DNA of 64,000 bases from Stomorhina lunata (lineage: Eukaryota > Arthropoda > Insecta > Diptera > Rhiniidae), in the NCBI GenBank assembly GCA_933228675.1, contig OW121741.1:133003290-133067289 (forward strand), in the 5' to 3' direction. The stretch's first letter is position 1; every line of letters begins with the position of its first letter. Below the pieces are notes generated by a model. It worked only from the letters and a program-made list of their open reading frames with translations, was not told the origin of the DNA and made no database searches. This document shows, in pieces, positions 13,676 to 26,455 of this stretch. The position numbers and the translations under genes are program-made.

Positions 13676-16124
13676 TATGGTAGTCGGTCAATACCCATCA
13701 TAAGTTCCACTATTACAAGAAATTTCCTTACAAACATTTTTAAAAAATTTTGAAAGCATTTCTAAAAAGAAATTCAATAAAAAAATAAATTTTTAAAAAA
13801 ATGACTTAAAGAAAGAAATAAGAAATATTTAAAAGATTTTCAAAAATTTATTATTTTTATAAGAAATTTTTCATTTTTTTTTTTTATTTTTTATTTTTTA
13901 GGGAATTTTTCAACAATTTCTTGTTTTATAGAAAATTTTCTTATTTTTTAGGAAATTTTTCAAAAATTTCTTATTTTTATAAGAAATTTTTCAAAAATTT
14001 CTTATTTTTATAAGAAATTTTTCAAAAATTTCTTATTTTTATAAGAAATTTTTCAAAAATTTCTTATTTTTATAAGAAATTTTTCAAAAATTTCTTATTT
14101 GTATAAAAAATTTTTCAAAAATTTTGTATTTTTATAGGAAATTTTTCAAAAATTTCGTACTTTTATAGGAAATTTTTCAAAAATTTAGTACATTTATAGG
14201 AAATTTTCTCTTTTTTCAAAAATTTCTTATTTTTATGAGAAATTTTTCAAAAATTTCTTATTCTTATAGGAAATTTTTCAAAAATTTCTTATTTTTATAG
14301 GAAGTTTTTCAAAAATTTCTTATTTTTATAGGAAATTTTTCAAAAATTTCTTATTTTTATAGGAAATTTTTCAAAAATTTCTTATTTTTATAGGAAATTT
14401 TTCAAAAATTTCTTATTTTTATAGGAAATTTTTCAAAAATTTCTTATTTTTATAGGAAATTTTTCAAAAATTTCTTATTTTTATAGGAAATTTTTCAAAA
14501 ATTTCTTATTTTTATAGGAAATTTTTCAAAAATTTCTTATTTTTATAGGAAATTTTTCAAAAATTTCTTATTTTTATAGGAAATTTTTCAAAAATTTCTT
14601 ATTTTTATAGGAAATTTTTCAAAAATTTCTTATTTTTATAGGAAATTTTTCAAAAATTTCTTATTTTTATAAGAAATTTTTCAAAAATTTCTTATTTTTA
14701 TAGGAAATTTTTCAAAAATTTCTTATTTTTATAGGAAATTTTTCAAAAATTTCTTATTTTTATAGGAAATTTTTCAAAAATTTCTTATTTTTACAGGAAA
14801 TTTTTCAAAAATTTCTTATTTTTATAAGAAAATTTTTCAAAAATTTCTTATTTTTATAGGAAACTTAAAAAATTTCTTATTTTTATAGGAAACTTTTAAA
14901 AAATTTCTTATTTTTATAGGAAACTTTTAAAAAATTTCTTATTTTTATAGGAAACTTTTAAAAAATTTCTTATTCTTAAAGAAAATTTTTCAAAAATTTC
15001 TTATTTTTATTGAAAATTTTTTATTTTTATAAAATATAAAAATTCTTTTTTTATAGTAAAATATTCAAAAATTTCTTAAAATTTTTCAAAAATTTCTATA
15101 GGAAATTTTTTAAAAATTTCTTATTTGTATAGGAATTTTTTAAAAAATGTCTTATTTTTATAGGAAAATTTTCCAAATTTTCTAATTTTTATAGGAAATT
15201 TTTCAAAAATTTCTTATTTTTATAGGACATTTTTAAAAATTTTCTTATTTTTATAGGAAATTTTTCAAAAGTTTCTTATTATTATAGAAAATTTTTCAAA
15301 AATTTCTTATTTTTATTGAAAATTTTTTATTTTTCCTTTAAAAATAAGAAATTTTTGAAAATTTTCCTATAAAAATAAGAAATTTTTGAAAAATTTCCTA
15401 TAAAAATAAGAAATTTTTGAAAAGTTTCCTATAAAAATAAGAAATTTTTGAAAAATTTCCTATAAAATAAGAAATTTTTGAAAAATTTTTTTTACAAAAA
15501 TTTCTTATTATTATTGGAAATTTTTCAAAAATTTTTTATTTTTATAGGAAATTTTTCAAAAAATTATTTTTAAGGAAATTTTTTCACGAATTTCTAATTT
15601 TTATAGGAAATTTTTCAAATTTTTTTTTTGGTATTTTTCAAAAATTTCTTATTTTTAGAGGAAACTTTTCAAAAATTTCTTATTTTTACAGGAAATTTTT
15701 AAAAATTTCTTATTTTTAAAAGAAATTTTTCAAAAATTTCTTATTTTTGTAGAAAAATTTTCAAAAATTTAGAATTTTTATAGGAAATTATTCAAATATT
15801 TCTTATTTTAATAGCAAATTTTTCAAAAATTTCTTATTTTAATAGGAAATTGCTTTATTTTTATAGGAGCTGTCTTATTTTTATGTTAAATTTTTCAAAA
15901 AATTCTAATTTTTATAAGAAATTTTTCAAAAATTGTTTTTTTTTTTATGGGAAATTTATCAAAAATTTCTTATATTTATAGTAAATTTTTTAAAAATTTT
16001 TATTTTTAAAAGAAATATTCAAATTTTCGAAAAATGTTTTTGTAATGATTTTATAAGACCCATAATTTTATACTTTACAAACAACATTACAAACCTAAAC
16101 TACCTATCCCAGCAGTAGGGTATC
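13676..16124 (+). mobile_element. Dispersed element copy E2, its interior replaced by a family A array
   Basis: The left end (13677-13715) reads TATGGTAGTCGGTCAA then CCCATCATAAGTTCCACTAT, matching the left end of the element at 3994. The right end (about 16065-16123) reads ACTTTACAAACAACATTAC then AAACCTAAACTACCTATCCC and AGCAGTAGGGTAT, matching that element's right end (TTACATACATCAGCACAAAC ... GAAGGGTATA). Nearly everything between is family A minisatellite, so only the two termini survive. The simplest reading is array growth inside the element. Confidence 0.55.
13720..16040 (-). repeat. Family A 31-bp minisatellite array, minus orientation
   Basis: About 75 units of CTTATTTTTATAGGAAA plus TTTTTCAAAAATTT. 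The block 14220-14860 is nearly uniform, in contrast to degenerate edges. From about 15336 to 15496 five units run in the opposite orientation (TAAGAAATTTTTGAAAAATT), a small internal inversion. The array lies between the two ends of a dispersed element. Confidence 0.93.
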
Positions 16125-17955
16125 GAAAAAAAAGAAATCCCACTGTTATTTGTGTACAAGATCATAACATGTAAAGGAAACTCATTCAGTGTGAATTAAT
16201 GGAAATTCACAGTGTCAAACAGATACTTATTCGTTATTATTCACAGTATCTAACTCTTTTTGTATATTAACTAAAGTTTTGTAGTCATTCTCTATTAGCA
16301 CCTCCATCCATCCGTTCATCCAGTTGGTTTTATAGTTCATGTACGACACTCATATTTAAGGCGGTATTTCTTTTCAATCCTCAAATAAATATTTCCATAC
16401 CAACACAAACAACGATTTCAAACGGGTATCAAAGGAAATATTCCTAAAGGGGGGAATATACTTAGGCTATTACTATGTGTTCCCAAATCAAATGGTCTAT
16501 GTACTTAAGTATATTTCCATATGAACCAAATAAAAATTATATGCATGAGCATTAAATAAATGAAAATGAAACGAATGAAAATAAAACTAATTGTCGATTT
16601 TTAATTAAAATGATTTTATAGTTGAAGAGATTCTATATCAATCTCAAGAGGCCCTGTATAAAGGCATCAAAACCCTAATCTTTTCCCGTTTCAAAAATCC
16701 TCTCAATACAAAAAGCGCTTGTTTATAAAAGCTTTAAAAGCCTGTTAGAAACAAATTCATACATTTTAAATGAATTTCATTTTATAACTAATATTTCTTT
16801 TAACGCTTTACAACAAAAGAAAGGAGTGTTTTTGATTTTTATTGTATTTCTCAAAAACACTCAGTCATTAACAAATTTATGTTAATCAACGCCATAGATA
16901 CTGGGAAAAAGTCATCAAAAGTCAACTATAAAATTTAATCATATTCAAAGGGTTTTCAACTTTTCAAACACTTAAAGCCTAAATACATAATAATTAAAAA
17001 TTTATGGCAATTTGTTTAAGAGGTGTCAAATTTTAGTTTAAGGAAATTTGCAATACAGTTTTACCTAGAGGTAAGGAAATATAAAAGTAGACAACATTTT
17101 GCTGGAGAAATTTTGAGCCTAGAAGTAGGCAAAGGTTTTTGTTTAGAAAAAGAAAAACAAGAACTTTAGGGACATAAGTCAATTAATAATGAAATCAGAG
17201 GGTAAAAGGTGACTTCGACCTTTTGTTTTAACATTTGCAAGTTCTGAATAACAAAGAAATTTGAACAAATATCTAAATTTGAGAATTTCTATCCGTCCAT
17301 CCCTCAGTTTCCAAAAATAAATGTTGGTCACCAAAAAATGTTTTCAAAATCTACTTCAAAATAATTTTATATCTCAAAATCATATTTGTAATCACACCAT
17401 TCCTTTCCATTAAAATCCACTTTATATCCACCCCATTGCTTAAGCATGTAGATTTAATAAGATTAAATTGTTAATCAACAAAATTTAACATTAAAAATTT
17501 TGTCAAATCCATTAATTTTGTTACAGATTTTATTTATTTGTATTTTTGCAAATTGCCAAAAATTCTTGATGACAAAACAACATGCATTAACAAAATTTTT
17601 TAATTTATCTCTCTGGTCCATGTGTCCGTCCGACTGTCTGTCTAAATAAAAATGCACAGAACAACATTCAGCTGCTCAAACAAGCAACCATTTTTACTTG
17701 TAGCCAGTAAAAACATTTCCAAACCAGACAGACGCCCGCCACCTCTACCGCCAACCAAAGACCAACGGGCAGACGGACATGGATACTTCTCGAGTACTAG
17801 AAGATCATGTGGAGATCAAGAAAATTGCAAGTGCAAAATGGATTTTAGTCCAATAAAAGCGACATTTGCGACATGTAAAATGCCAACAGCTTTAATGAAT
17901 TCAAAAGGACACTCAAGGAAATTTGAGTAAAACTAGACAAATGTTAATGGGAAAC
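16125..17955. other. Unique region, no gene supported
   Basis: No convincing gene. Plus-strand positions 17652-17930 are open for 92 codons and are less AT-rich than the surroundings, but the peptide has no recognisable domain and the region includes a GACAGACGCCCGCCACC-type low-complexity stretch, so I leave it uncalled. No RNA gene is seen. Confidence 0.5.
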
Positions 17956-20900
17956 ACGTCAACTTTTCTATAGAAATGTCTTCTTATCGTTAACTTTTCT
18001 AAAGAAAAGCCTTCCTACCGTCAACTTTTCTAAAGAAAAGTCTTCCTACCGTCAACTTTTCTAAAGAAAAGTCTTCCTACCGTCAACTTTTCTAAAGAAA
18101 AGTCTTCCTACCGTCAACTTTTCTAAAGAAAAGTCTTCCTACCGTCAACTTTTCTAAAGAAAAGTCTTCCTACCGTCAACTTTTCTAAAGAATAGTCTTC
18201 CTACCGTCAATTTTTCTAAAGAAAAGCCTTCCTATCGTCGACTTTTCTAAAGAAAAATCTTCCTATCGTCAACTTTTTTAAAGAAAAGTTTTCTTATCGT
18301 CAACTTTTTTAAAGAAAAGTTTTCTTATCGTCAACTTTTCTAAGGAAAAGTCTTCTTATCGTCAAGTTTTCTAAGGAAAAGTCTTCCTATCGTCAACTTT
18401 TCTAAGGAAAAGTCTTCTTATCGTCAACTTTTCTAAGGAAAAGTCTTCTTATCGTCAACTTTTCTATAGAAAAGTCTTCCTATCGTCAACTTTTCTATAG
18501 AAAAGTCTTCCTATCGTCAACTTTTCTATATAAAAGTCTTCCTATCGTCAACTTTTCTATATAAAAGTCTTAATATCGTCAACTTTTCTATAGTAAAGTC
18601 TTCCTATCGTCAACTTTTCTATAGTAAAGTCTTCCTATCGTCAACTTTTCTATAGTAAAGTCTTCCTATCGTCAACTTTTCTATAGTAAAGTCTTCCTAT
18701 CGTCAACTTTTCTATAGTAAAGGTTCCTATCGTCAACTTTTCTATAGTAAAGTCTTCCTATCGTCAACTTTTCTATAGTAAAGTCTTCCTATCGTCAACT
18801 TTTCTATAGTAAAGTCTTCCTATCGTCAACTTTTCTATAGTAAAGTCTTCCTATCATCAACTTTTCTATAGTAAAGTCTTACTGTCGTCAACTTTTCTAT
18901 GGTAAAGCCTTCTTATCGTCAACTTTTCTATAGTAAAGTCTTCCTATCGTAAGCTTTTCTATAGTAAAGTCTTATTTTCGTCAACTTTTCTATAGAAAAG
19001 TCTTCCTATCGTCAACTTTTCTATAGAAAAGTCTTCCTATCGTCAACTTTTCTATAGAAAAGTCTTCCTATCGTCAACTTTTCTATAGAAAAGTCTTCCT
19101 ATCGTCAACTTTTCTATAGAAAAGTCTTCCTATCGTCAACTTTTCTATAGAAAAGTCTTCCTATCGTCAACTTTTCTATAGAAAAGTCTTCCTATCGTCA
19201 ACTTTTCTATAGAAAAGTCTTCCTATCGTCAACTTTTCTATAGAAAAGTCTTCCTATCGTCAACTTTTCTATAGAAAAGTCTTCCTATCGTCAACTTTTC
19301 TATAGAAAAGTCTTCCTATCGTAAGCTTTTCTATAGTAAAGTCTTATTTTCGTCAACTTTTCTATGGTAAAGTCTTCTTATCGTCAACTTTTCTATAGAA
19401 AAGTCTTCTTATCGTCAACTTTTCTATAGAAAAGTCTTCCTATCGTCAACTTTTCTATAGAAAAGTCTTCCTATCGTCAACTTTTCTATAGAAAAGTCTT
19501 CCTATCGTCAACTTTTCTATAGAAAATTCTTCCTATCGTCAACTTTTCTATAGAAAAGTCTTCCTATCGTCAACTTTTCTATAGAAAAGTCTTCCTATCG
19601 TCAACTTTTCTATAGAAAAGTCTTCCTATCGTCAACTTTTCTATAGAAAAGTCTTCCTATCGTCAACTTTTCTATAGAAAAGTCTTCCTATCGTCAACTT
19701 TTCTATAGAAAAGTCTTCCTATCGTCAACTTTTCTATAGAAAAGTCTTCCTATCGTCAACTTTTCTATAGAAAAGTCTTCCTATCGTCAACTTTTCTATA
19801 GAAAAGTCTTCCTATCGTCAACTTTTCTATAGAAAAGTCTTCCTATCGTCAACTTTTCTATAGAAAAGTCTTCCTATCGTCAACTTTTCTATAGAAAAGT
19901 CTTCCTATCGTCAACTTTTCTATAGAAAAGTCTTCCTATCGTCAACTTTTCTATAGAAAAGTCTTCCTATCGTCAACTTTTCTATAGAAAAGTCTTCCTA
20001 TCGTCAACTTTTCTATAGAAAAGTCTTCCTATCGTCAACTTTTCTATAGAAAAGTCTTCCTGTCGTCAACTTTTCTATAGAAAAGTCTTCCTATCGTCAA
20101 CTTTCCTATAGAAAAGTCTTCCTATCGTCAACTTTTCTATAGAAAAGTCTTCCTATCGTCAACTTTTCTATAGAAAAGTCTTCCTATCGTCAACTTTTCT
20201 ATAGAAAAGTCTTCCCATCGTCAACTTTTCTATAGAAAAGTCTTCCTATCGTCAACTTTTCTATCAAAAAGTCTTCCTATCGTCAACTTTTCTATCAAAA
20301 AGTCTTCCTATCGTCAACTTTTCTATCAAAAAGTCTTCCTATCGTCAACTTTTCTATGGAAAAGTCTTCCTATCGTCAGCTTTTCTATAGAAAAGTCTTC
20401 CTATCGTCAACTTTTCTAAAGAAAAGTCTTCCTATCGTCAACTTTTCTAAAGAAAAATCTTCCTATCGTCAACTTTTTTAAAGAAAATTTTTCCTATCAT
20501 CAATTTTTTAAATAAAAGTTTTCTTATCGTCAACTTTTCTAAGGAAAGGTCTTCTTATCGTCAACTTTTCTAAGGAAAAGTCTTCTTATCGTCAACTTTT
20601 CTAAGGAAAAGTCTTCTTATCGTCAACTTTTCTATAGAAAAGTCTTCCTATCGTCAACTTTTCTATAGAAAAGTCTTCCTATCGTCAACTTTTCTATAGT
20701 AAAGTCTTCCTATCGTCAACTTTTCTATAGTAAAGTCTTCCTATCATCAACTTTTCTATAGTAAAGTCTTCCTATCGTCAACTTTTCTATAGAAAAGTCT
20801 TCCTATCGTCAACTTTTCTATAGAAAAGTCTTCCTATCGTCAACTTTTCTATAGAAAAGTCTTCCTATCGTCAACTTTTCTATAGAAAAGTCTTCCTGTC

Positions 20901-21625
20901 GTCAACTTTTCTATAGAAAAGTCTTCCTATCGTCAACTTTCCTATAGAAAAGTCTTCCTATCATCAACTTTTCTATAGAAAAGTCTTCATATCGTCAACT
21001 TTTCTATAGAAAAGTCTTCCCATCGTCAACTTTTCTATAGAAAAGTCTTCCTATCGTCAACTTTTCTATCAAAAAGTCTTCCTATCGTCAACTTTTCTAT
21101 CAAAAAGTCTTCCTATCGTCAACTTTTCTATCAAAAAGTCTTCCTATCGTCAACTTTTCTATAGAAAAGTCTTCCTATCGTCAGCTTTTCTATAGAAAAG
21201 TCTTCCTATCGTCAACTTTTCTAAAGAAAAGTCTTCCTATCGTCAACTTTTCTAAAGAAAAATCTTCCTATCGTCAACTTTTTTAAAGAAAATTTTTCCT
21301 ATCATCAATTTTTTAAATAAAAGTTTTCTTATCGTCAACTTTTCTAAGGAAAGGTCTTCTTATCGTCAACTTTTCTAAGGAAAAGTCTTCTTATCGTCAA
21401 CTTTTCTAAGGAAAAGTCTTCTTATCGTCAACTTTTCTATAGAAAAGTCTTCCTATCGTCAACTTTTCTATAGAAAAGTCTTCCTATAGTCAACTTTTCT
21501 ATAGAAAAGTCTTCCTATCGTCAACTTTTCTATAGTAAAGTCTTCCTATCGTCAACATTTCTTTAAATATGCCATCCTATTGTCAACTTTTTTACAAAAA
21601 TGTCTTCTTAAGGTCAACTGTTAAA
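17956..21625 (-). repeat. Family B 31-bp minisatellite array, minus orientation, with higher-order repeats
   Basis: About 118 units of CTTTTCTATAGAAAAG plus TCTTCCTATCGTCAA, the largest family B array. Sub-variants are grouped in blocks: TCTAAAGAAAAG (18000-18290), TCTAAGGAAAAG (18340-18450), TCTATAGTAAAG (18580-18980), TCTATAGAAAAG (19000-20250), TCTATCAAAAAG (20260-20340). The variant order from about 20040 to 20690 is repeated about 805-836 bp later (20880-21480), and a GTAAGCTTTTC plus CTTATTTTCG pair at 18949 recurs 372 bp (12 units) later. Confidence 0.96.
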
Positions 21626-22030
21626 TAAATTTTTATTATTTTAGCTCAATTTTCCAGAGTGTTTAAGGAAAAGCGAAAACATTTTGTTACTATAATTTAC
21701 TCTACATACGAGCACATATTGTCCAATAAATAAAAAATATCATGCAAAGACAAATTAGAATACGACAGACAGACAACAGCAACACCATTGCAATATTAAG
21801 TCAGTCGTTTTTGTTCAGTCTAAATCTATTGAAGAATTCCCAAATAGATTTTCGTTGAACATGAAACTATCAGACAACATGTCTAATGGAAGTGTGTTAA
21901 AATGCAACAGCATAATTTGTTAGAATGTATCTAGAATCTAGATCACAAGTATTAAGAAGTTCGAAAACATATTTGAGTACTTTACTTTAGTTATCTACTA
22001 CATAAGAAAATTTTGTATGTAAAAATATTA
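21626..22030. other. Unique DNA left of the MITE
   Basis: Mixed AT-rich DNA without an open frame of interest. It joins the family B array on the left and a small inverted-repeat element on the right. Confidence 0.5.
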
Positions 22031-22357
22031 GGGTGACCCTTATTTCTCAAAACTTTTTAATTGTATTTATGGGGTTATAGTATAACACTTCCACCCGTCT
22101 ACAGGTTAAACAAAAATTATTCTTACCAAGTTTCAGTAAAATCAATGAAGGATAACCCCTAAAGATTTTGAATAACATTAAGTATTTTGCATAATAATAG
22201 GGTTTCTAATTTATATAGATAGCCTATATTTATTACCTCAAAATATTCTAAAACCAATTTTTTATAAATTGAATATTTTAATATTAATACAAAATTAATA
22301 TTTAATTTGGAGGTTGGGAGTTTATCATTCCGTACTTTTCTAAAATAAGGATCACCC
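22031..22357. mobile_element. Small MITE with TA flanks (Tc1/mariner-like ends)
   Basis: A 327-bp unit bounded by terminal inverted repeats. The left end is GGGTGACCCTTATTT and the right end AAATAAGGATCACCC, a match at 14 of 15 positions, and each side is flanked by TA (22029-22030 and 22358-22359). A TA target duplication is the hallmark of Tc1/mariner-type transposition. The interior has no open frame, so it is non-autonomous. The exact family is not identified. Confidence 0.7.
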
Positions 22358-22619
22358 TAATTCATATAGAACATTATATATATTCAATCAATTCTATTCT
22401 TTACAATTTTGGCGTAATGCCGAATTTTGTGGTGAGAACTATTTCAGCAAAATCAACGAAAGTCTTAAAGTTTCATTTAACTTATATTATTTGGAAAACA
22501 AAAATTTTAAACTGTGTTAAATGAAACTTTAAGCCACAAACTTTCTAATTGAAGAAATAGATTAATAAACTTATAACTTTTTTAAAACTTAAACTAAATT
22601 AACTTAATGCTTTTAAACA
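22358..22619. other. Unique DNA with a near-inverted AAACTTTAA block
   Basis: Short AT-rich spacer before the next array. TTAAAGTTTCATTTAAC (about 22456-22472) and GTGTTAAATGAAACTTTAAG (about 22514-22533) form an inverted pair around 40 bases of AT-rich sequence, a possible stem of unknown meaning. Confidence 0.45.
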
Positions 22620-23930
22620 TTTACTATAGGAAGACATGTTGATAGAAAAGTTAACGATAGGAATGGGCTTCTAGAAAAGTTGACGATAGGAAGACATTTC
22701 TGTTAAAATGTTGACGATAGGAAGACATTTCTATAGAAAAGTTGACCAGAGGAAGACATTTCTATAGAAAAGTTGATGATAGGAAGGCATTTCTATAGAA
22801 AAGTTGATGATAGGAAGACATTTCTATAGAAAAGTTGACCAGAGGAAGACATTTCCACAGAAAAGTTGACGATAGGAAGACATTTCTATAGAAAACTTGA
22901 CGATAGGAAGACATTTCTATAGAAAAGTTGATGATAGGAAGACATTTCTATAGAAAAGTTGACGGTAGGAAGACATTTCTATAGAAAAGTTGGCGATAGT
23001 AATCTTACTGTAGAAAAGTTAACGATAGGAAGATATTTCTATAAAAAATTTGACGATAGGAAGACATTTCAATAGAAAAGATGACGATAGAGAGACTTTT
23101 CTATAGAAAAGTTGACGATAGAGAGACTTTTTATAGAAAAGTTGACGATAGGGAGACTTTTCTATAGAAAAGTTGACGATAGTGAGTGTTTTCTATAAAA
23201 AAGTTGACGATAGGTAGACTTTTCTATAGAAAAGTTGACGATAGAGAGACGTTCCTTTAGAAAAGTTAGCGATAGGGACACTTTTGTATAGAAAAGTTGA
23301 CGATAGGGAGACTTTTCTATAGAAAATTTGACGATAGGGAGACTTTTCTATAGAAAAAATGACGATAGGGAGACTTTTCTATAGAAACGTTGACGATAGG
23401 GAGACTTTTCTATAGAAAAGTTGACGATAGGGAGACTTTTCTATAGAAATGTTGACGATAGGAAGACTTTTCTATAAAAAAGTTGACGATAGGGAGACTT
23501 TTCTATAGAAAAGTTGACGATAGGGCGACTTTTCTATAGAAAAGTTGACGATAGGGAGACTTTTCTATAGAAAAGTTGACGATAGGGAGACTTTTCTATA
23601 GAAAAGTTGACGATAGGGAGACTTTTCTATAGAAAAGTTGACGATAGGGAGACTTTTCTATAGAAAAGTTGACGGTAGAAAGGCTTTACTATAGAAAATT
23701 TTACGATAGGAAGACTTTACTAGTGAAAAGTTGACGATAGGAAGACTTTACTATAGAAAAGTTGACGATAGGGAGACTTTTCTATTGAAAAGTTGACGAT
23801 AGACAGACTTTTCTATAGAAAAGTTGACGATAGGGAGACTTTTCTATACAAAATTTGATGATAGGGATACTTTTCTATAGAAAAGTTGACGATAGGGAGA
23901 CTTTTCTATAGAAAAGTGGATAATAGTCCT
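22620..23930 (+). repeat. Family B 31-bp minisatellite array, plus orientation
   Basis: About 42 units of GTTGACGATAGG plus (AAGACAT or GAGACTT) plus TTCTATAGAAAA. The left half (22630-23080) uses GGAAGACATT and the right half (23080-23930) mainly GGGAGACTTT, so two sub-families expanded side by side. Confidence 0.95.
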
Positions 23931-25235
23931 GTCTTTCTAAAGCCCTAGCCTAACTCTACTTTAGAGTCATCCTAATCTTTCTAAGAGTGCTTCGTGAGTG
24001 TGTAAATGACTAACTTAAATAACATTTAGTTCCTGTTCTTGTCTGACTGCACGACTTGTAATATTCATGCATGTAGAGAATCTACATTTTACATTAAAAT
24101 TATGGTAAAAGTGTATACAAGAGTTTAGTTTCGAGTTGAATTCTTTAAATGTTGACTGCATTTATTTGCATCATGATTATTTACCCAACGTCCAAAGGCG
24201 GCAGACGCCAGAAGTCAACTTCTAAAGTTGTACCATCTTACGCACAGACAGACGAACCCTGTGACTAAATAAAACACGGATACGCATTGGTAAGTAGATG
24301 CCACATTTACTTGACTAAATATTTGTTTATTTACCTTAATTTATTTTATCTCTTTTCCATTGTTTAGTATTTAACATAATTGATGAGTTGGCTGGTAAAA
24401 GGTCATAAGTTAATAATGAGAAATTTTCGTTGAAGTCAAAAAAAAAAAAAATTTGAGTGTTCGTTCTTAGACCTTCGCAGCTGATGTGATATTTGGTATG
24501 TACATAATTCCTATTTAGTTGGTTAGATATTAAAGATTTTTCATTTTAGTATTACAATCATGTTGAAACAACATTAATTCTTTATCAATTTCAAACTATT
24601 TAAGCTTTTAAAATGTAATTTGTTTCAGTTTTAGGATTTAATATCAATTCATTCCATTTGAAAGTGAATTCATTTAAAAAGTAAATTATATACAATACAC
24701 GCCATTTGCACTAAAGGCCTTAAGTTAACTTACCATTTTATTTTGTAGGATTTTTGAATATAAGACTTTCTAGCTGCAAATGAGAGTTAAACTCATTTAT
24801 GTACATAGTTTACTTTTGTTATTGCAATTGTAACATATTTACTGTAATTTACATACAGAGTACGTAAATATGGAAATAAAACAATATAAATTCTTTGGTG
24901 TAGCAAAATTCAGAAAGTTTTGCGGAAAATATAAAAACTTGACGGTCTGGTTTATCTGTCAAAGATCTCAGGTAAAGAAGTGCAAAAAACACTTTCCTTA
25001 TGGTGACTACTTTTTTCTCCAATTTTCTTTTCTTGGATGCAAACAGAGAGACATTAAGATATTGCTCGGCTATGAATGCAAATGAGTTAAGGGGTAAAAA
25101 TATGTGTAAAATTTTGTTCGCGTTTTGTGATTCTGGAATATAAACTCTATAAAGATTTTATGCAGATGTTTGAATTTCCATGAGAAAGGAACACACAAAA
25201 AGGTGAGGCCAGAATTAGTTAAAAATTCAAGAAAA
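23931..25235. other. Unique region, no gene supported
   Basis: Mixed AT-rich DNA. The open stretches near 24870-25085 (plus) and 25070-25303 (minus) have no recognisable features, and the minus one runs into the neighbouring element. Nothing else is recognised. Confidence 0.5.
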
Positions 25236-26455
25236 AGCGAGTAAGTAAGTCTGTCAAGCACGACTATTTGATATACTTCACACATTACTATAGAAAAGTT
25301 CACAAAAATAAGACACTTCTATAAAAAGCTGACAATAGGAAGACTTTACTATAACAAAGTTGACGATAGGAAGACTTTACTATTAAAAAAGTTGACGATA
25401 GGAAGACTTTACTATAGAAAAGTTGACGATAGGAAGACATTTCTATAGAGAAATTTACGATAGGAAGGCATTTCTATAGAAAAGTTTACGATAGGAAGAC
25501 TTTACTATAAAAAAGTTGACGATAGGAAGATTTTACTATAGAAAACTTGAAGATAGGAAGACTTTACTATAGAAAAGTTGACGAAAGGAAGACTTTACTA
25601 TAGAAAAGTTGACGATAGGAAGACTTTACTATAGAAAAGTTGACGATAGGAAGACTTTACTATAGAAAAGTTGACGATAGGAAGACTTTACTATAGAAAA
25701 GTTGACGATAGGAAGACTTTACTATAGAAAAGTTCACTTTACTATAGGAAAGTTGACGATAGGAAGACTTTACTATAGAAAAGTTGACGATAGGAAGACT
25801 TTACTATAAAAAAGTTGACGACAGAAAAACTCTACTATAGAAAAGTTGACGATAGGAAGACTTTACTATAGAAAAGTTGACGATAGGAAGACTTTACTAT
25901 AGAAAAGTTGACGATAGGAAGACTTTACTATAGAAAAGTTGACGATAGGAAGACTTTACTATAGAAAAGTTGACGATAGGAAGACTTTACTATAGAAAAG
26001 TTGACGATAGGAAGACTTTGCTATAGAAAAGTTGACGATAGGAACACTTTACAATAGAAAAGTTGACGATAGGAACACTTTACAATAGAAAAGTTGACGA
26101 TAGGAAGACTTTACTGTAGAAAAGTTGACAATAGGAAGACTTTACTATAGAAAAGTTGACGATAGGAAGACTTTACTATAGAAAAGTTGACGATAGGAAG
26201 ACTTTACTATAGAAAAGTTGACGATAGGAAAACTTTACTATAGAAAAGTTGACGATAGGAAGATATTTCTATAGAAAAGTTGACGATAGGAAGGCATTTC
26301 TAAAGAAAAATTGACAACAGGAAAGCAGTTGACGATAGGAAAGCATTTCTATAGAAAAGTTGACAATAGGAAAGATATTCTTATAGAAAGTGTTACAAAC
26401 ATCATCAAAAACTCAATATACCTTTTTTTCACCTATGGTGGTAAAGAGTATATAA
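25236..26455 (+). mobile_element. Dispersed element copy E3, its interior replaced by a family B array
   Basis: The left end (about 25238-25285) reads GAGTAAGTAAGTCTGTCAAG then CACGACTATTTGATATAC and TTCACAC, matching the start of the element at 3994. The right end (about 26388-26455) reads GTGTTACAAACATCATCAAA, then CAATATACC and CACCTATGGTGGTAAAGAG, then TATA, matching that element's right end. The whole interior is family B minisatellite. Confidence 0.65.
25286..26390 (+). repeat. Family B 31-bp minisatellite array, plus orientation
   Basis: About 35 units of GTTGACGATAGGAAGACTTT plus ACTATAGAAAA. The GACTTTAC variant dominates and is shared with the array at 27.66-28.28 kb, so these two arrays are closer to each other than to the others. 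Both edges touch the ends of the surrounding dispersed element. Confidence 0.95.

Noticed and set aside
17652..17930. 92-codon plus-strand open frame with a Pro-rich segment
   Set aside because: Composition follows a local GC-richer patch. No domain, splice context or start context supports it, so I left it uncalled.
17956..21625. CRISPR-like regular repeat array
   Set aside because: Units are head-to-tail with no unique spacers, and the genome is a fly. It is a minisatellite.
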